Translations under genes and position numbers: made by a program
In this document: piece after piece, positions 36,344 to 45,072 of the stretch
How the letters are laid out: every line of letters begins with the position of its first letter
Numbering within the stretch: position 1 is the stretch's first letter
Source: JBEVNR01 sp040507985
GTDB taxonomy: Bacteria; Pseudomonadota; Alphaproteobacteria; Rickettsiales; UBA6187
Direction: 5' to 3'
DNA length: 64,000 bases
NCBI GenBank assembly: GCA_040507985.1
Contig: JBEVNR010000012.1
Coordinates: 62,001 to 126,000, forward strand
The notes under the pieces: generated by a model
The model's database searches: none
Told to the model about the DNA's origin: nothing
The model's input: the letters and a program-made list of their open reading frames with translations, nothing else

Positions 36344-36374
36344 TGTATACGTAATCAATGTTCTTGCGTATACA
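36344..36374 (+). other. Hairpin between rpoA and rplQ
   Basis: Perfect 8-base arms TGTATACG (36344-36351) and CGTATACA (36367-36374) with a 15-base loop begin 2 bases after the rpoA stop. No T tract follows, so it is more likely an mRNA processing or stability element than a terminator. Confidence 0.5.
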
Positions 36375-36444
36375 ATGCAGATGTAATTAATTCCTAACAA
36401 ATATAAACAAAGCGCTTATAAAAAGCACAAGAGATCGTTAACGT

Positions 36445-36867
36445 ATGAGACATCAATTAAAACATCGTAAACTTAATCGTACTTCTTCGCATCGGCGTGC
36501 ATTGTTTGCCAATATGGCTCAGTCGTTAATTGAGCATGAACAAATTCATACCACCCTTCCTAAAGCGAAGGCATTGCGTAGTTATGCAGAAAAACTAATT
36601 ACTCTCGCTAAGCGCAATAATTTGTCTTCTCGTCGTCAATTGGCCGGTATTTTATATACGGACGTTTCCGTTTCTAAGATATGTGACGTTTTAGCTTCTC
36701 GTTATGCGGAGCGAAACGGTGGGTATACTAGAATCGTGAAATGCAATAATCGCCCCGGAGATAACGCTCCGATGGCTATTATTGAATTGGTCGACCGCAA
36801 CATTTCCGCAAAAGGCGCAGCAGATTTAGCTCGCGTTGCTGCGGAAAAAGCGGAAAACGAAGAATAG
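36445..36867 (+). CDS. rplQ: 50S ribosomal protein L17
   Basis: 140 residues. MRHQLKHRKLNRTSSHRRAL and NMAQSLIEHEQIHTTLPKAK are diagnostic of L17. The C-terminal extension with Ala/Glu repeats is short. It is a large-subunit protein near the exit tunnel. It ends the alpha operon. No terminator hairpin is obvious in the following 230 bases. Confidence 0.98.
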   Translation: MRHQLKHRKLNRTSSHRRALFANMAQSLIEHEQIHTTLPKAKALRSYAEKLITLAKRNNLSSRRQLAGILYTDVSVSKICDVLASRYAERNGGYTRIVKCNNRPGDNAPMAIIELVDRNISAKGAADLARVAAEKAENEE

Positions 36868-37098
36868 ACCTCTTGCATAACCTGCTTTGGCGAGCCGAAT
36901 GTCACAAGCAACATGCTTAGCTAGAGCGTACATAGATACGCGAAGATTCTAGGATGGACTTACGCGACGCAAGATGGCGCCGAAGATAGGGTTATTGAAC
37001 AGGTCCAATATGTACCAAACACCGTAAATGTTTTTATAGAGGTCCGTTTCGTAAAAATTTTAATAATTACTGATATAAACCCTGCTTATGAGTTTTTT

Positions 37099-37686
37099 AT
37101 GAAAAAAAATAATCACATCATACGCTGCGCCTCTGTTGTTTTGGCATTATTTTTTACTTTACCTTTTTATTTCATCCCCTTGTGTGCATCATCGGCAGAA
37201 TCTTCTATGTTAAAAATGACGCTTCCTTACGGCGACGTATTAATACAGCTTTTTCCCGATAAGGCTCCGGCTCACGTTGAGCGTATTACGCGCTTAACCA
37301 AAGAAGGATTTTATAATAACGTTCCGTTCCATCGCGTCATTGACGGCTTTATGGCCCAAACCGGCGACCCCACGGGAACGGGGACCGGTGGTTCTAAATA
37401 TCCCGACTTAAAGCAGGAATTTAACTCCATCCCCCACACTCGGGGCATCGTTTCCATGGCGCGCGCTTCCAATCCCAACAGCGCCAATAGCCAGTTTTTT
37501 ATTGTGCTGGATAACGCTACCTTTTTGGATAACCAATATACCGTTTTTGGTAAGGTCGTCAAAGGCATGGAATATGTCGATATGATAAAAAAGGGAGATT
37601 CAAGACAAAATGGCACGGTAGTAGATCCTGATCGCATCATTTCCATGACCGTTGAGGAGCCTCAAAATGCCCCGGCTGAAAAATAG
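37099..37686 (+). CDS. Periplasmic peptidyl-prolyl cis-trans isomerase (cyclophilin)
   Basis: 195 residues. A Lys-rich start and hydrophobic segment (about 10-30) form a signal peptide. The cyclophilin core follows: VPFHRVIDGFMAQTGDPTGTG, QEFNSIPHTRGIVSMARA, NSQFFIVLDNATFLDNQYTVFG. It isomerises prolyl bonds during periplasmic folding. The catalytic Arg (FHRV) and Gln/Phe residues are present. It appears monocistronic; no ribosome site is obvious. Confidence 0.95.
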   Translation: MKKNNHIIRCASVVLALFFTLPFYFIPLCASSAESSMLKMTLPYGDVLIQLFPDKAPAHVERITRLTKEGFYNNVPFHRVIDGFMAQTGDPTGTGTGGSKYPDLKQEFNSIPHTRGIVSMARASNPNSANSQFFIVLDNATFLDNQYTVFGKVVKGMEYVDMIKKGDSRQNGTVVDPDRIISMTVEEPQNAPAEK

Positions 37687-37828
37687 AAAAGTGTGTTTTA
37701 ATATCGCGCATTAGCCGGATCGGAACAAGCAATTTTTTAAATTATAAAATTAGAACGGCACATCTCGGTTTTATTGTTTGAAGGAGAAGAATAAAAAATG
37801 TGTCAGTGCTTTTATGAGGTCAGGATTA

Positions 37829-37936
37829 ACGGGAATCCAGGTTAAAAACAAGAGTTATGGCGTAGCGCGCTTAGCATTGCTCTTATTTTGATTTTTTTTG
37901 TAAGATGTTTTTTTGTAAGAATGACGAAGAAAAAAT
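37829..37936. repeat. Degenerate copy of the dispersed palindromic repeat
   Basis: The segment begins ACGGGAATCCAGGTTA and ends AGAATGACGAAGAAAAAAT, matching the left and right ends of the element at 60891-61029. Its middle also contains a GCGCGC..CTCTTATTTT-like core. The right palindrome is decayed. It lies in the non-coding gap 37687-38072, where I see no gene. Confidence 0.45.
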
Positions 37937-38072
37937 CGTTTTAAACATATCTCCGGGCAAGGTAGTAATCACACCTTTTTTATAAACCATTTCTTGATTA
38001 GCCGCTAAAATCGTCTACAATGCCTCTTCATTTTAAGAACAATATTGACATAACGACGATGGAAAGATCGAC

Positions 38073-39539
38073 ATGCGCTCCTTTGCCGCTCTATTTTTTG
38101 TTGTCGTCGCATCGCTGACAAGCGTCTCTTGTACGCTTGCGCCCCATTTCGTGCGGCCGGATTTTTCGGCGGCGATGTTTTGGAAAAAACCTTCGCAAAA
38201 AAGCGAACTCACTCCGGTACGGGCGGACGAGTCGGAAGCGCAAACGCCAACGCCGATCACATGGAGGCAATATTATCGCAACCCCGCCTTGCGCCAATTA
38301 ATCGCTAGGGCGCTGAAGCATAATGCCGACGTCAAAAAAGCCGCGCTAAACGTAAAGGAGGCGCGCGCCTTGTATCGCGTCGAACGCGCCGGGTTGTTAC
38401 CCTCCCTTAACGTCGACGCCTCGGGCATGCTCGGGGAACGCAGCGACGCCGCCGGACTGGCCGGCAACTATCCATCCGACGACTCGTATAGCGTCGCCCT
38501 GTCCGCCCCCGCCTATGCGCTCGATTTTTTCGGCGGCGCGCAAAGCCGCACCAAGGCGCAATACGAACGCTACCTGCAAACGGCGCATGCAAGCAAAGCC
38601 GCTCGCCTCACGGTTATAACGGAAACGGCGTCTGCCTATATTCGTCTGCTTGCCGACCGAAAATTGCTTCTTCTGACCGAACGCACGCTTGAAGCGCAGC
38701 GAAACACGCTCGCGCTGCTCGCCAACAGCCGCGACGTTGGCGCCGCCGCCGATCAAGACGTCGCGCGCGCGGAAACGGCGGTCGAAACGGCGCGCGTGAA
38801 TTTGCACCGTTATCGGCGCTTCGTCGAGCAAGACGTTAACGCCCTATTCGTGTTGCTGGGCGAGAGGCGTTCCGACGAAACGCTGCCGAACGTCGAAATA
38901 AAAGACGCCGACTTCATAACCGACATTCGTCCGGGACTACCTTCCGCCTTGTTGCTGGCACGCCCCGACGTGATGCAAGCGGAAAGCTCCCTCAAAGCGG
39001 CGAACGCCGACATAGGCTCGGCGCGGGCGGCCTTCTTTCCGTCCATCACCTTAACCGGCGCCTACGGATTCGCGAGCGGAGACTTAAAAGATCTGTTCGC
39101 AAGCTCCGCCGCCGGAGCCTGGTCGTTCGTTCCCAGAATTACCGTACCGATCTTTCAGGGAGGGCGCTTAAAAGGCGCGCTCGACGCGGCGAAAATTCGC
39201 AAGGAAAAAGCCGTCCTCGACTATGAAAACGTCATAAGGGTCGCGTTTAAGGACGTATCGAACGCCTTGACCGCGCGTCAAACCCTTAAGGAGCAATCCG
39301 ACGCTCAGGCACGGTTGGTCAAGGCCGCGCAACGCGCATATAATTTATCGAAGGTGCGATACGATTCGGGCGTGGACAGTTTTTTAAGCGTACTCGACGC
39401 CCAACGCGAGCTATACGCCTTCGAGCAAGGCGCGCTTTCCGTCGGCGCCGAACGGTTGCAGGCGCTTTCCGCCGTCTATGCGGCGTTCGGCGGAAACGCC
39501 GCCCTTTCCTCGGCCGTTAAAAAACAGGCTCTAAACTAG
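38073..39539 (+). CDS. Efflux transporter outer-membrane lipoprotein (NodT/OprM family)
   Basis: 488 residues. Signal peptide with a lipobox-like SVSC (Cys20). Two OEP repeats are visible, with WRQYYRNPALRQLIARAL early, the family motif LLARPDVMQAESSLKAANADIGSARAAFFPSITL cut here by its conserved core ARPDV, and YDSGVDSFLSVLDAQRELY late. It forms a trimeric outer-membrane channel for RND pumps. No RND pump or membrane-fusion protein gene lies next to it. A paralogue is at 43676-45064. Confidence 0.93.
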   Translation: MRSFAALFFVVVASLTSVSCTLAPHFVRPDFSAAMFWKKPSQKSELTPVRADESEAQTPTPITWRQYYRNPALRQLIARALKHNADVKKAALNVKEARALYRVERAGLLPSLNVDASGMLGERSDAAGLAGNYPSDDSYSVALSAPAYALDFFGGAQSRTKAQYERYLQTAHASKAARLTVITETASAYIRLLADRKLLLLTERTLEAQRNTLALLANSRDVGAAADQDVARAETAVETARVNLHRYRRFVEQDVNALFVLLGERRSDETLPNVEIKDADFITDIRPGLPSALLLARPDVMQAESSLKAANADIGSARAAFFPSITLTGAYGFASGDLKDLFASSAAGAWSFVPRITVPIFQGGRLKGALDAAKIRKEKAVLDYENVIRVAFKDVSNALTARQTLKEQSDAQARLVKAAQRAYNLSKVRYDSGVDSFLSVLDAQRELYAFEQGALSVGAERLQALSAVYAAFGGNAALSSAVKKQALN

Positions 39540-39564
39540 CGCCTATAAATGATATAAAAACGGC

Positions 39565-40335
39565 ATGACTCCACGCTTCCCTCCCGTTCCATCCATCTGC
39601 ATGGCCTATGGCGACGGTCCGGCCCGGCTAATGGCCGAGTGCGTGATGACGCTGCTGAAGCGCGTCGGAACCAAGGCGTCATACAAGATGCTCGAAATAG
39701 GGAACGAAGCCTACCGGCGGGGATACGACGCCGGCGTGAGCGAAGGCGACCTGGAAAGCGTCCGTCAGGCCGACGCCGTGTTGCAGGCGCCGGGATATCT
39801 GGGGCTACGGCAACGCCCGTTGCTCCCCCCCGAACCGAAAGCGGACGGACTCATCGTACCGTTTTCGCTTGACGACGCGCGCGCAGCCTATCGCCTTCCT
39901 TACTCTCCCTTCGCCGGTGCGGAAGCCGCCATTACGCCCGGCTACGCCTTATTTTGCATGACCGAGCCGGAGAAGATGCGTCCGCTCTACCCGGAAAGCG
40001 CCGACCCCACCGGTCTGGTTTTAGCGGCATGCCTGATGCTGTCGTACCTTGAACGCCAAAACGAAGCGTTTTTATTGCAGGCCGCCTTCATGCGCACGCT
40101 TGAGGAAGGGGTGCATCCCTACGGATTTTACGTGCCGGGCCGCAGCAAGGAATGCGTAGGCGTAGACGGACTCACCGAAGCGGTCAGCTTCTTCATCGGA
40201 AAAACGCCGCGCCGCCTGCGCGTCTCCAACACCGAAAAACCCTTCGTCACCGACCGCGCCCTGCTTCTTAAGTCGTTGCGCGCACAATTTCGTCCCGTTC
40301 CCTCCGATGTGGCGCTTTCGTCGCCGACCGCATAA
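39565..40335 (+). CDS. Isocitrate/isopropylmalate dehydrogenase-like protein, probably catalytically inactive
   Basis: 256 residues, shorter than real dehydrogenases of this fold (about 350-480). The start MAYGDGPARLMAECVMTLL resembles the GDGIG...A motif of isocitrate and isopropylmalate dehydrogenases. ADAVLQAPG recalls the strand leading to the substrate loop, and AACLMLSYLERQNEAFLLQAAFMRTLEEG resembles the C-terminal helix region. The conserved catalytic Tyr, Lys and Asp clusters and the NAD(P) loop are not recognisable. It precedes ftsB on the same strand. I judge it a degenerate family member, with moderate certainty. Confidence 0.5.
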   Translation: MTPRFPPVPSICMAYGDGPARLMAECVMTLLKRVGTKASYKMLEIGNEAYRRGYDAGVSEGDLESVRQADAVLQAPGYLGLRQRPLLPPEPKADGLIVPFSLDDARAAYRLPYSPFAGAEAAITPGYALFCMTEPEKMRPLYPESADPTGLVLAACLMLSYLERQNEAFLLQAAFMRTLEEGVHPYGFYVPGRSKECVGVDGLTEAVSFFIGKTPRRLRVSNTEKPFVTDRALLLKSLRAQFRPVPSDVALSSPTA

Positions 40336-40455
40336 AAAAGACGAAAAATAATCTTCTTCCTTACATAAACGTATTGTACGCCGGATTGCGATCGGGTTAA
40401 GATGGGTTTTTCGCAGGGTTCGCTGCGATAACGTGATTTTGTCGAACGCTTTCCG

Positions 40456-40761
40456 ATGCATAATACGCGATTATCGTCATTCGCCGTTTTATCGTTATTC
40501 ATGGGTACCATGGCGTACCTTATTTTTCACGCCTTTAGCGGAGAACTTGGCCTGTTTGCGCTCATGCACATGAATCGCGAACTTGAGGAAAAACGTCTCG
40601 AGCTAGCCAAACTCCGGGAGCGCAAAGATCGGCTTCGCCTTCGGGTGCATCACATGCAATCGGAATCCCTCGACTTGGATTTACTGGAAGAGCAAGCGCG
40701 AAAAACCTTGGGATACGCCAAGCCGGGAGAATACGTCGTCATCGTGGACGATCCTTTATAG
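40456..40761 (+). CDS. ftsB: Septum formation initiator family protein (FtsB/DivIC)
   Basis: 101 residues: a single N-terminal membrane helix (about 8-28), a coiled coil (about 38-75, LEEKRLELAKLRERKDRLR), and the C-terminal DLLEEQARKTLGYAKPGEYVVI typical of FtsB. It bridges FtsQ and FtsL in the divisome. The gene starts 120 bases after the dehydrogenase-like gene. In many alphaproteobacteria ftsB follows enolase; enolase is not present here. Confidence 0.9.
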   Translation: MHNTRLSSFAVLSLFMGTMAYLIFHAFSGELGLFALMHMNRELEEKRLELAKLRERKDRLRLRVHHMQSESLDLDLLEEQARKTLGYAKPGEYVVIVDDPL

Positions 40762-40852
40762 GTATTTTTCCGCACGTCTCGGCGAAGACTTTTCCCGCCG
40801 CGCGCGTATAACTTAACGTAAGGCGCTATTAACTGAAGCGTGAGCGACAATA

Positions 40853-41398
40853 TTGCCGTTAGACGACGAAACATTAATGGCGCGCATCGCCGACGGCGAC
40901 CGAACGGCGTTTGCCGAGCTGGTCAGGCGTCATTCCTCACGTTTTTACCATGTGGCCTATCGCTATCTTGGGCATATGGAAGATGCCGAAGACGCCGTCC
41001 AAGCCGCGTTTTTAAAAATTTTGGAAAGGCCACATCTATGGCAGAACGATAAAGGCGCCAAGTTCACCACGTGGTTTTACCGCATCGTGGCCAACGGGTG
41101 CATGGATGCGCTAAAAAAGCATAAGTCGCTGCCGTTTTCGGACGATTTCGATCCGGAAGACGAGACTCCCTCGCCGGAGGAGCGTGCGGACGACCGCAAG
41201 CGGGCGTTCGCGCTTCGCAAGGCTTTGGGCGACCTTCCCGAACGGCAACGCTTTGCCTTGTCGCTATGTTTCGGCGAAGGGCTAAGCAACGCCGAAGCGG
41301 CCGAAGCGATGGGGTTAAAACTAAAGGCGCTGCAAGCGCTCGTCATGCGCGGAAAAACGCGCTTAAAGGAGAGGTTGCATCATTATGGCATATTATAA
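40853..41398 (+). CDS. ECF-type RNA polymerase sigma factor
   Basis: 181 residues from a TTG at 40853, or about 173 from an ATG at 40877. Region 2 is AFAELVRRHSSRFYHVAYRYLGHMEDAEDAVQAAFLKIL and contains the typical RYLG and DAEDAVQ motifs; these are separated here only by a few residues. Region 4 is LGDLPERQRFALSLCFGEGLSNAEAAEAMGLKLKALQALVMRGK. It directs transcription of a small stress regulon. It overlaps the next gene by 14 bases; the next two genes look like its regulators. Confidence 0.9.
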   Translation: MPLDDETLMARIADGDRTAFAELVRRHSSRFYHVAYRYLGHMEDAEDAVQAAFLKILERPHLWQNDKGAKFTTWFYRIVANGCMDALKKHKSLPFSDDFDPEDETPSPEERADDRKRAFALRKALGDLPERQRFALSLCFGEGLSNAEAAEAMGLKLKALQALVMRGKTRLKERLHHYGIL

Positions 41399-41729
41399 CA
41401 AAGACGAAGAATGGCGCGCCGCCTTCGCCCTGCTGGAAAAAGACGCGCCGCGCGCACGCGCGGATTTGGCGGAACGCATTATCGCGTCGTCCGTTAGCGT
41501 CCCCCAACGCCGTCGTCTTTCTTTTTTCGCCGGTGCGGCGACGCTCATTAAAAACGCTATGGCCGAACCGCTTGGCTATGCTCCGGCCGCAGCGCTCGCG
41601 CTGGGCATGGCGTTCGGTTTTTTCGTCGTCAACGACGCAAGATTTAACGAGGAACCCATTACCTATTCCGGCGTCGTAGGCGACGCCGCCTACGTGATAG
41701 ACGCGATGAACGACGAGGCGTTGCTATGA
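41385..41729 (+). CDS. Single-pass membrane protein, probable anti-sigma partner
   Basis: 114 residues: a cytoplasmic N-terminal part of about 65 residues, one membrane helix (about 66-83, YAPAAALALGMAFGFFVV) and a short periplasmic tail. No CHCC zinc motif. No family is recognised by sequence alone. It overlaps the ECF sigma gene at its start and the metal-sensor gene at its end (ATGA), which is the usual position for an anti-sigma factor. Confidence 0.65.
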   Translation: MAYYNKDEEWRAAFALLEKDAPRARADLAERIIASSVSVPQRRRLSFFAGAATLIKNAMAEPLGYAPAAALALGMAFGFFVVNDARFNEEPITYSGVVGDAAYVIDAMNDEALL

Positions 41730-42181
41730 AGATGACGCATCAAAAAGCGGCGCTCGTTGCCTCCATTTCGCTTAACCTCGCTTTTATCGGCGTGGCGGCG
41801 GCCTTTGTGCTAAAAGAGGAAACGCGCGGACGCCATTATTTTTTCGATCGCGCGTCGAGACAGGAAACCGTCTCTCCCGAGGTGCGCGCGGCCTTTGGCG
41901 ACGCCATGGAATCGGTCAAGAAAAACACTCCCGGAGCCTGGAAAACCATGCGAAGGGAAAGAGAACAAGCGATTCTCGCCCTCACCTCCGACCCTATCGA
42001 CGTCGAGGCTTTTCGGGCGCATAACGAGGCCGCGACGAAAGAACGGAACGCCATGAAGGCCGCGTTTCGCGGCGCCGCCGAAAAACTCGCCGCATCGCTT
42101 TCCCCCGAAAAAAGAAAGGAACTCGCCGCATTGCTGCGCGACATGCGGCATACGAAGCAATGCGGAGATAAAAACGAATAG
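41726..42181 (+). CDS. Periplasmic heavy-metal sensor-like protein (ZraP/CnrX type)
   Basis: 151 residues: an N-terminal membrane anchor (about 9-29), then a helical periplasmic domain containing SPEVRAAFGDAMESVKKN, MRREREQAILALTSDPIDVEAFRAH and LSPEKRKELAALLRDM. This pattern is typical of the periplasmic heavy-metal sensor family. A His/Cys-containing tail (RHTKQCGD) could bind metal. Its ATG overlaps the previous stop. With the sigma factor and membrane protein it forms a three-gene envelope-stress module. Confidence 0.8.
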   Translation: MKMTHQKAALVASISLNLAFIGVAAAFVLKEETRGRHYFFDRASRQETVSPEVRAAFGDAMESVKKNTPGAWKTMRREREQAILALTSDPIDVEAFRAHNEAATKERNAMKAAFRGAAEKLAASLSPEKRKELAALLRDMRHTKQCGDKNE

Positions 42182-42350
42182 AATTCTAGACCGTATGCAC
42201 TTTTTGACCCATAGGCCGACGTAGCGACAGGTTGGCGAATTATTTTTCATTTCGCAAATTCGTCTATCGAATAGAATAATTCCGTGCTATTCTCCCTTAC
42301 GTCAATACGCCATGATCCACGAATTTGGCCTATTATTAAAGGCGCCGCTT

Positions 42351-42908
42351 ATGAAACTCTACCTTTCCCTATTTGCCGCCTTGGCGGCAACCACGTTCTC
42401 CGCCCAAGCGAAGGCAACCGATTACGTCATCGATCCAAAGGAAAGCAGCATAAAATTTGCCGCCTCGCAAAACGGCGCGCCGTTTAACGGGGAATTCAGC
42501 GACGTTGCCGGCACGATCGCCTTCGACTCGAACGCGCCGCAAAGCGCCGCCGCCGACGTGCGGGTGCAAACCTCGTCCGTCACCGCCGACGGCGACGAAA
42601 TTGCCTCCACCTTATTGTCGGCGGAATGGCTGGGCGTAAAAAATTTTCCCGAGGCGCGGTTCATGCTCCTTAAGCTCACTCCCGCCGGCGACCGCACCTA
42701 TATCATGCAGGGAGAGCTGACCGTGAAGGGTAACGTGATGCCGATAGACGCGAAAGTGACCGTGGCCGAGCAAGACGCGCATCTCCTAGTGGCCGACACG
42801 AGCTTTACGTTCGAGCGCCTGAAATTCGACGTGGGGTGGGCCGACGTCTCCTCCGCGTCGGCAAACGCGACCGTCACGGCCCATATCGTCGCGAAGGCCA
42901 GGAAATAA
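42351..42908 (+). CDS. YceI family lipid-binding periplasmic protein
   Basis: 185 residues from the ATG at 42351, preceded by AAAGGCG. A signal peptide ends at about residue 20 (SAQA|KA). The YceI beta-barrel follows: YVIDPKESSIKFAASQNGAPFNGEF, FDSNAPQSA, WLGVKNFPEARF and LTVKGNVMPI. The family binds isoprenoid chains. It lies after the ECF module and could be part of its regulon. It is followed 3 bases later by a methyltransferase-like gene. Confidence 0.92.
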   Translation: MKLYLSLFAALAATTFSAQAKATDYVIDPKESSIKFAASQNGAPFNGEFSDVAGTIAFDSNAPQSAAADVRVQTSSVTADGDEIASTLLSAEWLGVKNFPEARFMLLKLTPAGDRTYIMQGELTVKGNVMPIDAKVTVAEQDAHLLVADTSFTFERLKFDVGWADVSSASANATVTAHIVAKARK

Positions 42909-42911
42909 TCG

Positions 42912-43679
42912 TTGCCTTCTTCTCCCTTTAACGAATCGCTGCGGCGCAAGCGCCTGCTTTTAAGGCGCGCGGCACGGACGGAGAACGAAAGCGCCTTCTT
43001 CGTGCAGAACGCCATGGCAGAGGAAATTCTCTCGCGCTTAGGCGACATGCGGCGCGCCTTTCCTCGCATCTTGGCGACCGATTTCGGCCCGACGATAGGG
43101 AAAAGCGCCGTCAAACGCGCCGCGAAGGCCGACGACGTTTTTTTCGTCAACGAGATTTCCCTGCGCGCCGACGCGGTGTGCGCCCTTGGTGCTTTGCCGT
43201 TTAAAAGCGAGACGTTCGACGCCTTTATCGGGCCGATTCCGCTTCACGCCATTACGGACGTGCCGGGATGCCTGCGCGAGTGGCGTCGCGTCTTAAAAAA
43301 GGACGGCATGCTGCTTGCGGCGTTCGTCGGAGAGACGACGCTGCAATCGTTTCGCCGCGCGGCCATACGTGCGGAAGAGGAACTCTCCGGCCGGGCCGTT
43401 CCCCGTTTCTATCCCTTTATCGACGTAAAAACCGCCGGCATGTTGCTGCGATCCGCCGGATTTGATGCGTGCGTGGCCGACGTCGACGTCGTGGGCGCCG
43501 TCTATTCCCGCGCGAAGACATTGATAGAGGATGTGCGTATAATAGGGGAGAACGGAGCGTGCGGAGAAGGCGTTCCCCTTCCTCCGCGCGGCTGGCTAAA
43601 CGCCGTCGACGCCGCGTTCGGAAACGGGGAGATCGACGCCCGCTTCGACGTTATTTATTTGACGGGAATAAAGGAATGA
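42912..43679 (+). CDS. BioC/NDUFAF5-like SAM methyltransferase-fold protein
   Basis: 255 residues from a TTG directly after yceI. The order matches alphaproteobacterial NDUFAF5-like proteins: an N-terminal FNESLRRKRLLLRRAA, then LPFKSETFDAFIGPIPLHAITDVPGCLREWRRVLKKDGMLLAAF split by family conservation around WRRVLKKDG, and FYPFIDVKTAGMLLRSAGF. The glycine-rich SAM loop is not normal: the expected LDLGCGTG region reads ATDFGPTIG. Related proteins modify complex I (NDUFS7 homologue) or act as BioC. Its stop overlaps the start of the next gene as ATGA. Confidence 0.78.
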   Translation: MPSSPFNESLRRKRLLLRRAARTENESAFFVQNAMAEEILSRLGDMRRAFPRILATDFGPTIGKSAVKRAAKADDVFFVNEISLRADAVCALGALPFKSETFDAFIGPIPLHAITDVPGCLREWRRVLKKDGMLLAAFVGETTLQSFRRAAIRAEEELSGRAVPRFYPFIDVKTAGMLLRSAGFDACVADVDVVGAVYSRAKTLIEDVRIIGENGACGEGVPLPPRGWLNAVDAAFGNGEIDARFDVIYLTGIKE

Positions 43680-45064
43680 ACGCGCGCTTTGGGCTTTTTC
43701 TGTTCGCGAGTTGTTACGTCGCCTCGTGCTCCCTCGTGCCGGAATATGCGCGACCTCGCGTCGACGCGCCGAACGCATGGACGAAAGACGCGCCCGTCGT
43801 CGACGCCGTCGCTAAAAATTGGCCGGACGATTTCGGCAGCGACGAATTGCGCGCGCTTATCGCCCGGGCGCTGAAGGAAAATCTCGACCTTACGGCCGGC
43901 ACGGCGCGGGTGAAGCAGGCGCAGGCGGCGTTAGATGCGGCAAACGCCGCGTTATGGCCGTCGCTTTCCGTCTCCGCAAACGCGTCGCGCGCCGAAAACA
44001 GGCCGGCCAACGGACGGAGTCGCACCGATGAGACATTCAACGCGGCAGCCAATCTTTCCTACGACATAGACGCGTTCGGAGCGAATCGCGCAGGCAAGGC
44101 GGCGGCGCGCGCAAACGTCGATAAAAGCCGATACGCGCAAGACGCCCTCGCCATCACCGTGGGCACGCAAGTGGCGAGCGGATATTTCACCTATCTTAAC
44201 GCAGAAGAGCGCATTGCCGTCACGCGAAACGCGCTGGCAAACGCAACAGAGGCGCTGGGCGTGGTAAAAACGCGGGTGGACGTCGGGAGTGAATTTGATT
44301 CCGCGCTCGCGGAACAAAAAACGCTCGTCGCCGGGCGCGAGGCCGAGCTCGCGGCGCTCGAAGAGCAACGCGACAACGCGAAAAACGCATTGGCGTTGCT
44401 GCTCGGCTCGCCTCCCTCCGCCATATCCCTTCGCGCAAGAAATACGGGCGGCGTGACAATTCCGTCCGTTGCCGCGCTGCAACCCTCCGAATTGCTGGAG
44501 CGTCGTCCCGACCTTGCGGCCTCGGAGGCCGCGCTAAAGGCCGCCGACGCCAATATCGGCGCGGCCAGGGCGGCGTTTTTTCCTTCGATCGACGTCGGAA
44601 GCGCGGCAAGCGCCGCGCTCGTCGGCGCCGGCGGTCCGGCCTCTACGGCCATGTCGCTCGGGGCGTCGGTTTTTGCGCCGATATTTACCGCCGGCCGCTT
44701 GCAAGCGGGCGTCGCGCTGTCGAACGCGCAAAAGGAGGAACTGGTGGCCGCCTATCGCCAATCGGTTCTTAGAGCGTTTACGGAAGCGGAGGACGCGCTT
44801 TCCGCCGTCAAATCCGCCAAAACGCAAGAAGAACGCTACGCAGAGGCGCGCGAAAACGCGCGTGTGGCTTATCGCCTTGCAAAAAAACGCTACGACGCCG
44901 GCGCCGCCGACTACCAAACGCTTCTCTCCGTCCAAAAAACGCTGTTCGACGCCGAAAACGCGCTTTCCCGCGCGCGATTGGCCCGTCTATTGGGCGCCGT
45001 TTCCCTTTATAAAGCGATGGGCGGGGGATGGGAGTCTTCAAAAAAAATCTTAAGAACTGAATGA
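43676..45064 (+). CDS. Efflux transporter outer-membrane lipoprotein (NodT family)
   Basis: 462 residues from the ATG at 43676, which overlaps the preceding stop. The lipobox VASC places the lipidated Cys at residue 18. PEYARPRVDAPNAW, LLERRPDLAASEAALKAADANIGAARAAFFPS in its ERRPDLAASE core, and YDAGAADYQTLLSVQKTLFDAE are NodT-type motifs. It builds an outer-membrane exit channel for a multidrug or metal pump whose other parts are not in the window. An upstream frame extension from 43469 lies over the methyltransferase gene and is not real. Confidence 0.94.
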   Translation: MNARFGLFLFASCYVASCSLVPEYARPRVDAPNAWTKDAPVVDAVAKNWPDDFGSDELRALIARALKENLDLTAGTARVKQAQAALDAANAALWPSLSVSANASRAENRPANGRSRTDETFNAAANLSYDIDAFGANRAGKAAARANVDKSRYAQDALAITVGTQVASGYFTYLNAEERIAVTRNALANATEALGVVKTRVDVGSEFDSALAEQKTLVAGREAELAALEEQRDNAKNALALLLGSPPSAISLRARNTGGVTIPSVAALQPSELLERRPDLAASEAALKAADANIGAARAAFFPSIDVGSAASAALVGAGGPASTAMSLGASVFAPIFTAGRLQAGVALSNAQKEELVAAYRQSVLRAFTEAEDALSAVKSAKTQEERYAEARENARVAYRLAKKRYDAGAADYQTLLSVQKTLFDAENALSRARLARLLGAVSLYKAMGGGWESSKKILRTE

Positions 45065-45072
45065 ACTTTAGG

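Noticed and set aside
40840..41052. GTG-initiated frame at the start of the ECF sigma gene
   Set aside because: It yields an Arg-rich protein without domain match, while the frame from 40853 gives a full ECF sigma factor.
43469..43675. Upstream extension of the NodT-type efflux gene
   Set aside because: It is Arg-rich shadow sequence of the methyltransferase gene; the lipoprotein signal starts at 43676.
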